This document shows positions 1 through 8,522 of a stretch of 64,000 nt of DNA, piece by piece; position 1 is the first letter of the stretch; the number at the start of each line of letters is the position of its first letter. The notes under the pieces were generated by a model. That model saw only the letters and a list, made by a program, of their open reading frames with translations, did not search any database and had not been told where the DNA came from. The DNA is from Candidatus Fermentithermobacillaceae bacterium (GTDB lineage Bacteria; Bacillota; Sulfobacillia; Fermentithermobacillales; Fermentithermobacillaceae), in the NCBI GenBank assembly GCA_012842685.1, contig DUSI01000022.1, forward strand, positions 1 to 64,000, written 5' to 3'. The translations under genes were made by a program, and so were the position numbers.

Positions 1-1
1 G

Positions 2-457
2 ACCGGAGTCCAGACGTTCAAGAGCCAGGCCTGGTCTCCCCTGGTGAGCGGCCAGTGGGCTCTCATCTTCCCCATGATCCTGGGGCTGCTCCTTTACACC
101 AGGTACGTGCCCCAGTACTCCTACCTCAACCGCCTTCCCCTCTCACTCATGATGGGTGCAGGCGCGGGCGTGGCGATGCGCGGGGCAGTCGAGAGCCAGA
201 TAGTAGGCCAGCTCACGGCGACCATGGTTGAGCTCACTACGTTAGATGCCTGGATTATCTTCCTGGGCACCGTCCTTTCCCTGAGCTACTTCTTCCTGAC
301 GTACAAGCTCGATGGGAAAGCAGCCTGGGCGCCCAAGCTGGGACGCTACTTCATGATGGCCGCCTTTGGCGCGGCTTTCGGGAACACCGTCATGGGCCGC
401 GTCTCCGCAGCCATCGGCCGCTTCCAGTTCATCTTGATTGAATGGCTGGGACTCTAG
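2..457 (+). CDS. Unknown membrane protein, 5' end outside window
   Basis: The frame is open to the left edge without a stop, so only the last 151 residues are visible. A GTG at 44 could serve as a start, but the residues before it (TGVQTFKSQAWSPLV) read smoothly into the rest, so I treat the gene as cut by the window. There are about four hydrophobic segments (around IFPMILGLLLY, LPLSLMMGAGAGVAM, AWIIFLGTVLSLSYFF and FMMAAFGAAFGNTVM), so it is probably an integral membrane protein. I do not recognise the family. It converges on coaX with a strong hairpin between them. Confidence 0.65.
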   Translation, partial: TGVQTFKSQAWSPLVSGQWALIFPMILGLLLYTRYVPQYSYLNRLPLSLMMGAGAGVAMRGAVESQIVGQLTATMVELTTLDAWIIFLGTVLSLSYFFLTYKLDGKAAWAPKLGRYFMMAAFGAAFGNTVMGRVSAAIGRFQFILIEWLGL

Positions 458-494
458 GCAAGAAAGCAGAGGAAGCAAACCCAAGCTGACGAGA

Positions 495-521
495 AAGAGG
501 GACCGCGACGCGGTCCCTCTT
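495..521. terminator. Bidirectional terminator-like hairpin
   Basis: Perfect 12-bp stem AAGAGGGACCGC / GCGGTCCCTCTT with a 3-nt loop, midway between the membrane-protein gene (+) and coaX (-). The A/T ends of the stem give a short U tract in either direction, so it can end transcription from both sides. Confidence 0.75.
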
Positions 522-558
522 AACATCCGGCAATCCGGAGCCTAGCAAAGCCAGAACC

Positions 559-1344
559 TCAGGAGTCTCCAGGTCCGGGGTTCGCGTTCATCTCGTAGAT
601 GAGGCGTAGCCCTTCCAGGGCCAGGAAGGGTTCCACCGCTTTTATCGACTCAGTCTCCCTGGCTACCATGTCTGCAGAATCGCCCGTGGCCACGACGAAA
701 GGCTGGCTGCCCATCTCCCGGGAGAGCCTCCTGACCAAGCCATCGACCATCCCTGCAAACCCGTAGATCATACCCGACTGCATGCTCTCGGCGCTCGTCT
801 TGCCTATAGCCCGGCGGGGTCGTGACAGCTCTATCCTGGGAAGCCGGGCCGCCTTCTCAAACAGGGCTTCGAGAGCCGTCTGGATCCCTGGGGCGATGAC
901 GCCTCCGAGGTACTCTCCTTTAGCGGAGATGGCGTCAAACGTCGTCGCGGTACCGAAATCGATGATGATAAGGGGTGGCCCGTATTTCTTGACGGCCGCC
1001 ACCGCGTGGGCGATCCGGTCGGGCCCCACTTCTTTGGGGTTTTCGTACTTTATGTTGATGCCGGTCTTGACGCCCGGGCCAACCACCAGGGGGTCCAGGC
1101 CTAGATATTTCGAAATTGTCTTCTCCAGGACCGGAGTCACCGGGGGAACGACGCAGGCGATGACCGCCCCGTTTATCTCCGCCACCTCCACCCCCGAGCC
1201 TTCGAGGAGCGACAGGAGAACCATGCCGTATTCGTCTTCGGTCTTATCCCTTCCGGTGGACACGCGCCACGTATGGACCAGAGAATCCTCTGAGTAAACA
1301 CCTATGGAGATCCTCGTGTTGCCCACATCTACGGCAAGGAGCAA
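559..1344 (-). CDS. coaX: Type III pantothenate kinase
   Basis: Phosphorylates pantothenate to 4'-phosphopantothenate, the first step of coenzyme A synthesis, in the cytoplasm. The 261 residues match the usual CoaX length. The N-terminal phosphate loop is DVGNTRISIG; later motifs are GPDRIAHAVAA, the DFGTATTFDAI loop and GGVIAPGIQ. The start is TTG with AGGGGGTA about 8 nt upstream. Its stop faces the hairpin at 495-521. The gene directly upstream on the same strand, 35 bp away, is an ECF transporter S component, so the pair probably imports and traps pantothenate. A second, unrelated pantothenate kinase lies at 27627. Confidence 0.95.
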   Translation of the reverse strand: MLLAVDVGNTRISIGVYSEDSLVHTWRVSTGRDKTEDEYGMVLLSLLEGSGVEVAEINGAVIACVVPPVTPVLEKTISKYLGLDPLVVGPGVKTGINIKYENPKEVGPDRIAHAVAAVKKYGPPLIIIDFGTATTFDAISAKGEYLGGVIAPGIQTALEALFEKAARLPRIELSRPRRAIGKTSAESMQSGMIYGFAGMVDGLVRRLSREMGSQPFVVATGDSADMVARETESIKAVEPFLALEGLRLIYEMNANPGPGDS

Positions 1345-1379
1345 GGCGCCTACCCCCTCTGGGGCCGGGAATGGATTAC

Positions 1380-2120
1380 CTAGCCCTCCACATATCTGGC
1401 TACCGCCCGGTACACCAGCCCCGTCAAGATGATGGCCACGACGGCTTCGGGGATCCCGTTCATCACGCCGACGGCGAGGGCGAGTTCTGCCGGCATAAAG
1501 CCGAACGCCACTATGAGGCCGAGTACGAGCGCCGTGTTGGTAAGGCTCCCGGCGGCGGCCGCCAGCGCAGGCCCGTGGCCAAGACGCTCTTCGGTCCGGT
1601 GCACGATAAACCCTGCAAGGAGCGCCAGCGCGAGGGCGAGGACGATGCGGATAGGACTCGTTTCAACCGGGTTTCCGAAGGTGCTCCAGAGCCCCAGGCG
1701 CGCGGTGGCAGCCGGGACCAAGGCGTAACCCGTGTAACCCACGAGGCCGCTGGATACCAGCACCAGCACTGTCTTGCCGGTCCTCCCCTTAAGCATGTGG
1801 AAAACGTAGTGGGCCACCACGCCGATAAGTACCCGCGGCAAAACCGCGATCAGGGGGTTGGAGAAAATGGCCTTCTCGAGAGGATTCACCGACGTCTGGG
1901 CCTGGTACATGCTGAAAGCGCCAAACATTGCTCCGACAATGCCGCCTATAACGGGCCCCTGAAGCACTCCGGCGATTATCGTGGGTATGTGCATGATGGT
2001 GATGGATATGGGCGGGATCTGGATGAAGCCCATAGGAGTGGAGCCCAGGACCACGGTGACCGCGCCCAAGACTCCGGCGAAAGCGATCTGCCGCGTGGAG
2101 AACAAAGCTCTGCTGCGCAA
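1380..2120 (-). CDS. ECF transporter S component, probably for pantothenate
   Basis: Substrate-binding membrane subunit of an energy-coupling-factor vitamin importer; the shared EcfA/A'/T module is not in the window. Five to six hydrophobic helices are visible, with the typical N-terminal run RQIAFAGVLGAVTVVLG and then the PMGFIQIPPI loop. The frame is open upstream to a TTG at 2195, but the TTG at 2120 has GGAGG exactly 8 nt before it, giving a 246-residue protein. It sits 35 bp upstream of coaX in the same direction. Pantothenate specificity is inferred from that neighbour only; S-component substrates are hard to read from sequence. Confidence 0.8.
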   Translation of the reverse strand: MRSRALFSTRQIAFAGVLGAVTVVLGSTPMGFIQIPPISITIMHIPTIIAGVLQGPVIGGIVGAMFGAFSMYQAQTSVNPLEKAIFSNPLIAVLPRVLIGVVAHYVFHMLKGRTGKTVLVLVSSGLVGYTGYALVPAATARLGLWSTFGNPVETSPIRIVLALALALLAGFIVHRTEERLGHGPALAAAAGSLTNTALVLGLIVAFGFMPAELALAVGVMNGIPEAVVAIILTGLVYRAVARYVEG

Positions 2121-2257
2121 CCTCAGTACCTCCGTTCCGGCTCCTCTCCCCTGAGGATGCCGTTCGATTCTACGCACGTCTCCGGATTGGCTCAAGCCGA
2201 GTCAAGCGGGTTCTCACCCTGCCTGCCCTGATCCGGCACCTCAATATTATATCGCAA

Positions 2258-2289
2258 CGCCGCCGGGCGCTGCAGCGCACCCGGCGGCG
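2258..2289 (-). terminator. GC-rich hairpin between fhs and the ECF gene
   Basis: Stem CGCCGCCGGG / CCCGGCGGCG, 10 bp, enclosing a 12-nt loop that itself holds the palindrome GCTGCAGC. It lies just after the fhs stop. There is no clear U tract on the minus strand, so it may be an mRNA-stabilising or partial terminator structure. Confidence 0.5.
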
Positions 2290-2317
2290 CTTGTAGGCTC
2301 AAAGCGGGATCCGCTTC

Positions 2318-4018
2318 TCAGAACAGGCCTGTGATCCTGCCCTTCTCGTCGATGTCCATGTGGGCACCTGCGGGGTCGCTGGGGAGACCCGGCATGGTCC
2401 TCATCTCGCCGAGGAGCGGGTACAGGAATCCGGCACCCATGGACGCCCTCACTTCGCGGACGTTCACGGTGAAGCCGCGCGGACGCCCCTTGAGATTCGG
2501 GTCTGCCGACAGGGACAGGTGGGTCTTGGCCATGCAGATGGGCAGGTTCCCGAAGCCGAGCCTGGTGTAGCGTCTGATCTGGCGCTCAGCGAGCGGCGTG
2601 TAGGTGACGCCGTCGGCGCCGTAGATCTTGGTGGCTATGGTCTCGATCTTGTCCTTGATCGGGAGATCCAGGTCGTAGAGGAACTTGAAATTGGAAGGCT
2701 CGCTCTCGCAGACCTTGACCACGGCCTTGGCCAGATCGATACCGCCCGCTCCGCCTTCGGCCCAAACCCTCGACACGACCGCCGCGGAAGCTCCGGCCTT
2801 CATGGCCCTGTCGAGCACGAACTGGATTTCCTTGTCGCTGTCGGTCGGGAAGTGGTTGAGGGCCACCACGACGGGCACGCCGTGCAGGAGAACGTTCTCG
2901 ATCTGCTTGTCGAGGTTCTCGCAGCCCTTGTCGAGGGCTTCCATATTCTCTTTCGAGAGAGCCTCTTTGTCGAGAGGCTTGCCGGGCACGACCTTGACGG
3001 CTCCGCCGTGCATCTTGAGAGCCCTGATCGTCGCTACCAAGACCGCGCAGCTGGGCTTGAGGCCGCTGTAACGGGTCTTAATGTTGAAGAACTTCTCGGC
3101 GCCGATGTCAGCACCGAATCCGGCCTCGGTGATGGTGTAGTCGGCGAGCCTCGTGGCCATCATGTCCGCAAGGATCGAAGAGTTGCCGTGAGCTATGTTG
3201 GCAAACGGGCCGGCGTGCACGAATACCGGTGTGTTCTCCAGCGTCTGGATGACGTTCGGCTTGATGGCATCCTTGAGGAGGACGGCCATGGCGCCGGCGC
3301 ACCTGAGATCCTCAGCCGTCACTGCCTTGCCGTCGTGGGTGTACCCGACGACGATCCGGCCGAGTCTCTCCCTGAGGTCCTTAAGTCCGGTGGTAAGGGC
3401 CAGGACCGCCATTACCTCAGAAGCCACCGCTATGTCGAACCCGGTCTCGCGCGGGATGCCGTTCTCGGAACCGCCGAGACCGATTACTACTTTGCGGAGG
3501 GCGCGGTCTGAAACGTCGACTACGCGCGGCCAGGTGATGGTGAGCGGGTCGATATTCAGGGGGTTTCCGTGGAGAAGGCTCGCATCCAGGAAAGCGGCCA
3601 GGAGGTTATGGGCCAGCGCCACCGCATGGGTGTCACCGGTGAAATGGAGGTTGAAATCCTCCATGGGGACGCACTGGGCGTACCCGCCGCCGGCAGCTCC
3701 TCCTTTGATTCCGAATACCGGCCCAAGCGAAGGCTGCCTGATGGTGTTGATCACGCTCATGCCGAGCCTTCCCATGGCCTGTCCCAGACCGATACAGGTA
3801 GTAGTCTTCCCTTCACCCAGGGGCGTCGGCGTAATCGCGGTTACGACGACGTACTTGCCCTGAGGACGGTCCTTTATGTAGTCGAGGAGGTCGAGGGTGA
3901 GTTTGGCCTTGTACTTCCCGTAGTTCTCGACGAAGTCTTCCGGTATGCCGAGCCTGTTCGTGATCTCGTTGATTGGAAGCATTTTCGCTTCCTGGGCTAT
4001 TTCGATATCAGACTTCAA
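2318..4018 (-). CDS. fhs: Formate-tetrahydrofolate ligase
   Basis: ATP-dependent joining of formate to tetrahydrofolate to give 10-formyl-THF; cytoplasmic, feeding purine synthesis or, in acetogens, the methyl branch of the Wood-Ljungdahl pathway. The 566 residues are full length for the family. The ATP-binding loop is TPTPLGEGKTTTCIGLGQ (about residues 65-82), followed by RQPSLGPVFGIKGGAAGGGYAQ split across two conserved blocks and FTGDTHAV. The start is TTG with GGGGAG 7 nt upstream. hutH and hutI lie upstream on the same strand. Histidine breakdown releases a one-carbon unit, which may explain the grouping, but fhs also has its own promoter-like -10 at 4061-4066. Confidence 0.97.
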   Translation of the reverse strand: MKSDIEIAQEAKMLPINEITNRLGIPEDFVENYGKYKAKLTLDLLDYIKDRPQGKYVVVTAITPTPLGEGKTTTCIGLGQAMGRLGMSVINTIRQPSLGPVFGIKGGAAGGGYAQCVPMEDFNLHFTGDTHAVALAHNLLAAFLDASLLHGNPLNIDPLTITWPRVVDVSDRALRKVVIGLGGSENGIPRETGFDIAVASEVMAVLALTTGLKDLRERLGRIVVGYTHDGKAVTAEDLRCAGAMAVLLKDAIKPNVIQTLENTPVFVHAGPFANIAHGNSSILADMMATRLADYTITEAGFGADIGAEKFFNIKTRYSGLKPSCAVLVATIRALKMHGGAVKVVPGKPLDKEALSKENMEALDKGCENLDKQIENVLLHGVPVVVALNHFPTDSDKEIQFVLDRAMKAGASAAVVSRVWAEGGAGGIDLAKAVVKVCESEPSNFKFLYDLDLPIKDKIETIATKIYGADGVTYTPLAERQIRRYTRLGFGNLPICMAKTHLSLSADPNLKGRPRGFTVNVREVRASMGAGFLYPLLGEMRTMPGLPSDPAGAHMDIDEKGRITGLF

Positions 4019-4060
4019 GCAGTGACTCCCCTTTCATGAGCATTTGGAAGGTGGGCGCAC

Positions 4061-4066
4061 ATTATA
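4061..4066 (-). promoter_or_regulatory. Putative -10 element of fhs promoter
   Basis: A consensus TATAAT on the minus strand lies 43 bp before the fhs start. The -35 region at standard spacing is weak (ATAGGC-like). This suggests fhs can be transcribed separately from the hut genes. Confidence 0.5.
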
Positions 4067-4115
4067 GAGAATATCACATTTGCGCCTATTTTCACCTATT
4101 GGTTGTCCCGTGAGT

Positions 4116-4355
4116 TCAGCTGCCCCCCGCCTTGCAGCTCTGGTACAAGAGCCCCAGAAGCAGTCCGAGGGCGATGAAAAGGATATCCAGCTTGCCGAAA
4201 CCTTTCTTCTGTTCTTCCTTCTTCTCCGGCTCCTGGACCGGCGTCTCCCCTACCTGGGCGCTCCGCCAGGCCTCGTACTCTTGGAAAGCCGCCTTAAAAC
4301 CCCGTTCCAGGTCGGTCTCTCTGGGTCGTTCTCTCTGGCTCACATCTCTCACCAC
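4116..4355 (-). CDS. Small protein with C-terminal membrane anchor
   Basis: 79 residues, starting with GTG 6 bp after the hutI stop, so almost certainly cotranscribed with hutH and hutI. The first 50 residues are strongly charged (Arg/Glu, then an EKKEEQKK run). The last 25 form one hydrophobic helix, LDILFIALGLLLGLLY, ending in QSCKAGGS. That layout, soluble head and C-terminal anchor, suggests a small membrane-tethered protein. I do not recognise a family, and the ribosome site is weak, so translational coupling to hutI is likely. Whether it has any role in histidine use is unknown. Confidence 0.6.
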   Translation of the reverse strand: MVRDVSQRERPRETDLERGFKAAFQEYEAWRSAQVGETPVQEPEKKEEQKKGFGKLDILFIALGLLLGLLYQSCKAGGS

Positions 4356-4361
4356 CTAGGG

Positions 4362-5636
4362 CTAGTCTTCCACCGCCGGCCTTCTCTTCCAAACTTCTCG
4401 GCCTTTCTTGTAGACACTTGACACCGTATTCCAGCCGAAACGGTAGGGTATCTCGCGGTAATCGCCGGCGTCGAAAACGACGACGTCTGCCTGGAATCCC
4501 TTCGCCAGGCTTCCTACCCGGCCGCCGAGTCCCACGGCCCATGCTGCATTCCACGTGGCCGCCGTAAATGCCTCCTCAGGGCTCATGTGCAAGACCGAAC
4601 ACGCCAACGTCATGACCAGGGGCATCGAAACGGCGGTGCATGTACCGGGGTTAAAGTCGGTGCCGAGGGCCACAGACGCTCCCCTGTCGATGAGGGCCCT
4701 GGCAGGAGCGCCTTCCGTCTTTCCCAAGAAGACCGACGTAGCCGGAAGGAGCACGGCCACCGTGTCAGAAGTCGAGAGCATGTCTATGCCTTCGCGAGAC
4801 ACTTTGAGGAGGTGTTCGCAAGAAGTCGCGCCCATCCGGCACGCAAGTTCGGTTGCGCCCGTCCACTCGAGCTCGTCTGCATGGACCTTGAGGCCGAAAC
4901 CGAGCCGCTTCGCCGCCTCGAGGATCCTTTCCGTCTCGTCGATCGTAAACGCACCCGCATCGCAGAAAACGTCCACGAACTCGGCAAGATCGAGCCTCTT
5001 CACCTCGGAAAGCATCTCTATGACCAAGTCTACGTATTCTTCTCTCCGCTCCTTGTACTCCGCGGGTACGGCGTGGGCCCCGAGGAACGTGGGTACAAGG
5101 TCGACCGGAGATCGCTCGCTGAGCTTCCGGACCACTCGAAGCTGCTTGAGCTCGTCTTCGAGCGTCAGCCCGTAGCCGCTCTTGGCTTCGACGGTGGTCG
5201 TGCCCGAAGCGAGCATGAGGTCCAGGACCTTCCTGGCTCTCTCTTCCAGCTCTTCCGGCGTTGCGTCCCTCGTCGCCCGCACGGTGGAGAGAATTCCGCC
5301 GCCCTTCTCGGCGATCTCCAGGTAGGACTTCCCTTCTGCCCTCATGGCGTACTCCTCGTGGCGCCATCCACCGAAGACGAGGTGAGTGTGGGCATCCACG
5401 AAACCGGGTCCGGCGAGCCTGCCACCGGCGTCGACCACTCGGGCGTCAGGAGTCAGGCTGATCTCCCGCATCACTGCGTCCTGCTCTCCGACGGCCACCA
5501 CAATCCCGTCCATGGCCGCGAGGGCGGCATCTTTCACGAGCCCCAGGTCCCGCATCGCCCTCCCCCGTTTAGGGCCGCCCGCGGGCGGGACGGTGACCAG
5601 CTGTCCTATGCCCGTGATGAGAAAGTCGGCTTTCAC
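4362..5636 (-). CDS. hutI: Imidazolonepropionase
   Basis: Hydrolyses imidazolone-5-propionate to N-formimino-L-glutamate, the third step of histidine breakdown. Amidohydrolase fold: the metal-binding DAHTHLVFGG is near residue 80, later ligands are in KVHADE and SCEHL, and the fourth is in LGTDFNPGT. The frame runs upstream to a TTG at 5669, but GTG at 5636 with AAGGAGGGG 6 nt before it is clearly better; this gives 424 residues, close to the family norm. hutH ends 63 bp upstream. No urocanase (hutU) gene, which makes the HutI substrate, is present in the window. Confidence 0.95.
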   Translation of the reverse strand: MKADFLITGIGQLVTVPPAGGPKRGRAMRDLGLVKDAALAAMDGIVVAVGEQDAVMREISLTPDARVVDAGGRLAGPGFVDAHTHLVFGGWRHEEYAMRAEGKSYLEIAEKGGGILSTVRATRDATPEELEERARKVLDLMLASGTTTVEAKSGYGLTLEDELKQLRVVRKLSERSPVDLVPTFLGAHAVPAEYKERREEYVDLVIEMLSEVKRLDLAEFVDVFCDAGAFTIDETERILEAAKRLGFGLKVHADELEWTGATELACRMGATSCEHLLKVSREGIDMLSTSDTVAVLLPATSVFLGKTEGAPARALIDRGASVALGTDFNPGTCTAVSMPLVMTLACSVLHMSPEEAFTAATWNAAWAVGLGGRVGSLAKGFQADVVVFDAGDYREIPYRFGWNTVSSVYKKGREVWKRRPAVED

Positions 5637-5699
5637 CAGTGTCCCCTCCTTCCGAGTAAGCGACGTCAAAAGCCCCGTAGAAGCCGGGTCAGGGAGCTC

Positions 5700-7214
5700 C
5701 TACAAGATCCTGCCTGAGGCTCTCGAAACCGCTTCCACCAGAGCCCCCGACACGATGAGCTCCCTCGCCTTTTCCACGTCTCCCATCATTTCTCGGTCCT
5801 CGAGGACGGGAGAGACCTCTGCCCTGAGAAGGTCGTAAGCGGCCTTGCCCGCGGGCGACAGGAGCGATGGATCCCTGAAATCAACCGCCTGGCAGGCAGA
5901 GACGTACTCGATCGCCAGGACGGTGGCAACGTTTGAGGCTATTTCCCTCGCCTTCCTGGCGGCTATGGTAGACATGCTGACGTGGTCTTCCTGACCCGCC
6001 GACGTGGGGATCGTATCTACGCTGGCGGGATGGGCCAGGACCTTACACTCAGAACAGAGAGCCGCCGCCGTGTACTGGAGCATCATGAGCCCCGAGTTGA
6101 GCCCGCCTTCCCGCGCCAAGAACAGGGGAAGCCCGCTGGATGCCGGGTCGAACAGCCTAAACACCCGCCTTTCGGAGATGTTGCCCAGGGAACAGAGGGA
6201 GAGGCTCAGGTAGTCGGCCGCCACGGCCAGAGGCTGGCCGTGGAAGTTGCCTCCTGACACGACCCGCCCGTCTTCCAATACCAAGGGATTGTCCGTGGCC
6301 GACCCACTTTCGATCTCAACCACCGACCTAGCGTGGGCAAGGGCCTGACGGACGGCCCCGTGGACCTGGGGTATGCACCGGAGGGTGTAGGCATCCTGGA
6401 TGCGCACTTCCCCGGACCTACTTGTCATGCGAGAGCCATCGAGGAGGGCCCTGAGATTTGCAGCGGCCTCCGGGGCTCCCGCATGGGGCCTTAGTCGCAC
6501 TATATCTTCGCAGTAAGCGTCGGTTATGACAGAGAGGGCTTGTCCGGTCAGGGAAGCCACGATATCGGCGGACCTCGCGAGGATCTCTCCGGCGTGGATG
6601 GCGAGGGCCAAGACTGCCGCGGTCATCTGAACCCCGTTAGTGAGCGCCAGTCCTTCCTTAGCCTCCAGATGGAGGGGCTCGATACCCGCCAGTGAGAGAG
6701 CCTTGTCTCCCGGCATTACCTCTCCCCTGAACCGCGCCATCCCCATGCCCAGGAGAACCAGGGCAACGTGAGCCAGGGGAGCCAGGTCTCCGCTGGCGCC
6801 CACGGAACCCTTTTGAGGCACAACGGGAGTAACTCCGCGGTTTAGAAGCGAGACGAGCCTCTCTACTGTCTCTATCCTGACCCCCGAGTTCCCTTTGGCC
6901 AGCGCGTTGGCTCTGAGAAACATCGCGGCCCTTACTTCGGGGACGCTAAACTCGTCGCCGGTGCCCACCGCATGGCTCACGATCAGGTTGTGTTGGAGCT
7001 TCCTCAGGTCGCTTAGGGAGATGGCTGCGTCGGCGAACTTCCCGAAACCCGTGGTAATCCCGTATATCTTCCGTCCCTCGGCCACCATGTCTTCTACTAT
7101 CCGGCGGGAGCTCAGGATGCGCTCACGTGCCTCGGGAGAAACCGCGACTTCCACGCCTTCCGCTACGCGGACTATTTCTTCTATGGTCTTGGGTTTTCCG
7201 TCGACTAGAACCAT
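5700..7214 (-). CDS. hutH: Histidine ammonia-lyase
   Basis: Removes ammonia from L-histidine to form trans-urocanate, the first step of histidine breakdown; cytoplasmic homotetramer. The 504 residues are full length. The self-made MIO cofactor comes from the Ala-Ser-Gly in GSVGASGDLAPLAH (about residue 140). Other family blocks are YGITTGFGKFAD near the N terminus, GNFHGQP and TSAGQEDHVSM. The ATG start has AGGGG 7 nt upstream. It follows the M16 peptidase pair by 12 bp on the same strand, so the hut genes may be read as part of a longer transcript. Confidence 0.96.
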   Translation of the reverse strand: MVLVDGKPKTIEEIVRVAEGVEVAVSPEARERILSSRRIVEDMVAEGRKIYGITTGFGKFADAAISLSDLRKLQHNLIVSHAVGTGDEFSVPEVRAAMFLRANALAKGNSGVRIETVERLVSLLNRGVTPVVPQKGSVGASGDLAPLAHVALVLLGMGMARFRGEVMPGDKALSLAGIEPLHLEAKEGLALTNGVQMTAAVLALAIHAGEILARSADIVASLTGQALSVITDAYCEDIVRLRPHAGAPEAAANLRALLDGSRMTSRSGEVRIQDAYTLRCIPQVHGAVRQALAHARSVVEIESGSATDNPLVLEDGRVVSGGNFHGQPLAVAADYLSLSLCSLGNISERRVFRLFDPASSGLPLFLAREGGLNSGLMMLQYTAAALCSECKVLAHPASVDTIPTSAGQEDHVSMSTIAARKAREIASNVATVLAIEYVSACQAVDFRDPSLLSPAGKAAYDLLRAEVSPVLEDREMMGDVEKARELIVSGALVEAVSRASGRIL

Positions 7215-7226
7215 GGCTCTACCCCT

Positions 7227-8522
7227 TTAGCTGTCTCTCACGATTACGCTCACAGACCTCTGCCTACTAAACGCACGAAGCATTTCTGAGACGTCCAGAA
7301 GCGTAACGCTTCTCAGGATGTGGCCATACCGGAAAATGTCCAGTCCAACATCGAAGAGGTGCATGTGCATCTCGCCGGCCGTGTCGAAGGAGTCAAATAT
7401 GGTTACGTAGCGCCCGACAGCCGCCTTCTTCGCCCTCGCGAAGTCGTCCTCGGGCACCCCTTCTTTGGAAAACCTCTCTACCTCGTCGTGGACGGCCTCG
7501 ATGAGTTCCTCGGGACGCATGCTTTGTGCGGCCACGGCCGAGAAGCAATAGTCAGGCCACGCGTCGTGGGAAGGGGAAAGGTCGTCTATGAGGCCCTCTT
7601 CGTACGCCCTCAGGTAAAACGCCGAGCTCTTCCCGAACATGATGTCGAGCAGGAGGTTTGCGGCGATCTCCCGCCGCACCAAGAGCGCCCCATCGTCTCC
7701 CGCGGGTTCGTGCTTCCAGGCCACTTCCACCAGAGGGACCGGTACCGGCAGCCGTACCACCGTCCCCTCACCGACTTCCATGGGCTCCTCAGGCCTTATC
7801 CGCGCGACAGGCTCGCCCGCGTCGTAGCCTTGAAGCAGGTTCTCAACGGTTTCGAACACTTCTTCTGGCGAGACATCTCCGCCGACGAAAAGGGACATGT
7901 TTGCAGGACGGTAGAAAGCGCCGTGACAGGCGTAGAGTAGGTCCTTGCTGATTCCCTTTATCGATTCCTCGGTGCCCGCTATGTCTATCCTAACGGGGTG
8001 CCTAAGGTACAGCGCCTGGAGGACCTCTCTCTCAAGCCGCGAACCTGGGCTGTCGTTGTACATCCGTATCTCCTGTCCGATTATGTCCTGCTCTTTCAGA
8101 ACGGACTCGTCGGTGAAATAGGGCTCCAGGACCACCCGGAAAAGAAGCTCCAGCGACTCCCGGAAGCCGTCCAGAGTCCAGAAAAGGTAAGAGGTGTAGT
8201 TGTTGGACGTATAGGCGTTGGCCGAAGCCCCGAGCCGCGCGAAAGCCCCAAAAGCCTCGCCCCAGCTCTTCTCAAACATCTTGTGTTCGAGGAAATGGGC
8301 GATCCCGGGAGGGACCTCTATCCTCCCTCTCCCCGGGACGTGAAACGTGTTGTCGTTGGAACCGTAGCGCACCGATATCTCGGCGTACTTGCGTTTGAAA
8401 CCGGGCTTGGGCATCACGAAAACATCCATGCCCTCTACGGCCACATGGTGGATTTCCTCTTGAAGGATCTCATCCCTGAGCAGTTTTCGTCCGGCAAAGC
8501 CCTCAGCCACCCCTGCCATCAT
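7227..8522 (-). CDS. M16 zinc peptidase, YmfH-like active subunit
   Basis: Member of the M16 (insulinase/processing peptidase) family. The inverted zinc motif HFLEH is at residues 76-80 from the chosen start, with the distal glutamate expected in the ESLELLFRVV stretch. A long Asp/Glu-rich middle and C-terminal M16 half follow. The start is ATG at 8522, overlapping the end of the upstream M16 gene by 20 bp; the frame continues further up, but those residues lie inside the neighbour. Paired with a homologue lacking the zinc motif, it matches the YmfF/YmfH arrangement of Gram-positive bacteria. The substrate is unknown. Confidence 0.85.
   Translation of the reverse strand: MMAGVAEGFAGRKLLRDEILQEEIHHVAVEGMDVFVMPKPGFKRKYAEISVRYGSNDNTFHVPGRGRIEVPPGIAHFLEHKMFEKSWGEAFGAFARLGASANAYTSNNYTSYLFWTLDGFRESLELLFRVVLEPYFTDESVLKEQDIIGQEIRMYNDSPGSRLEREVLQALYLRHPVRIDIAGTEESIKGISKDLLYACHGAFYRPANMSLFVGGDVSPEEVFETVENLLQGYDAGEPVARIRPEEPMEVGEGTVVRLPVPVPLVEVAWKHEPAGDDGALLVRREIAANLLLDIMFGKSSAFYLRAYEEGLIDDLSPSHDAWPDYCFSAVAAQSMRPEELIEAVHDEVERFSKEGVPEDDFARAKKAAVGRYVTIFDSFDTAGEMHMHLFDVGLDIFRYGHILRSVTLLDVSEMLRAFSRQRSVSVIVRDS

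Noticed and set aside
1371-2231. Long open frame on the plus strand opposite the ECF gene
   Set aside because: It mirrors the coding frame of a clear membrane protein, has His/Asp/Arg-rich composition without family features, and has no ribosome site. GC-rich codon bias commonly leaves such open antisense frames.
2360-3511. 383-codon open frame opposite fhs
   Set aside because: Antisense to a highly conserved enzyme; the translation is rich in Asp/Gly/His and shows no domain.
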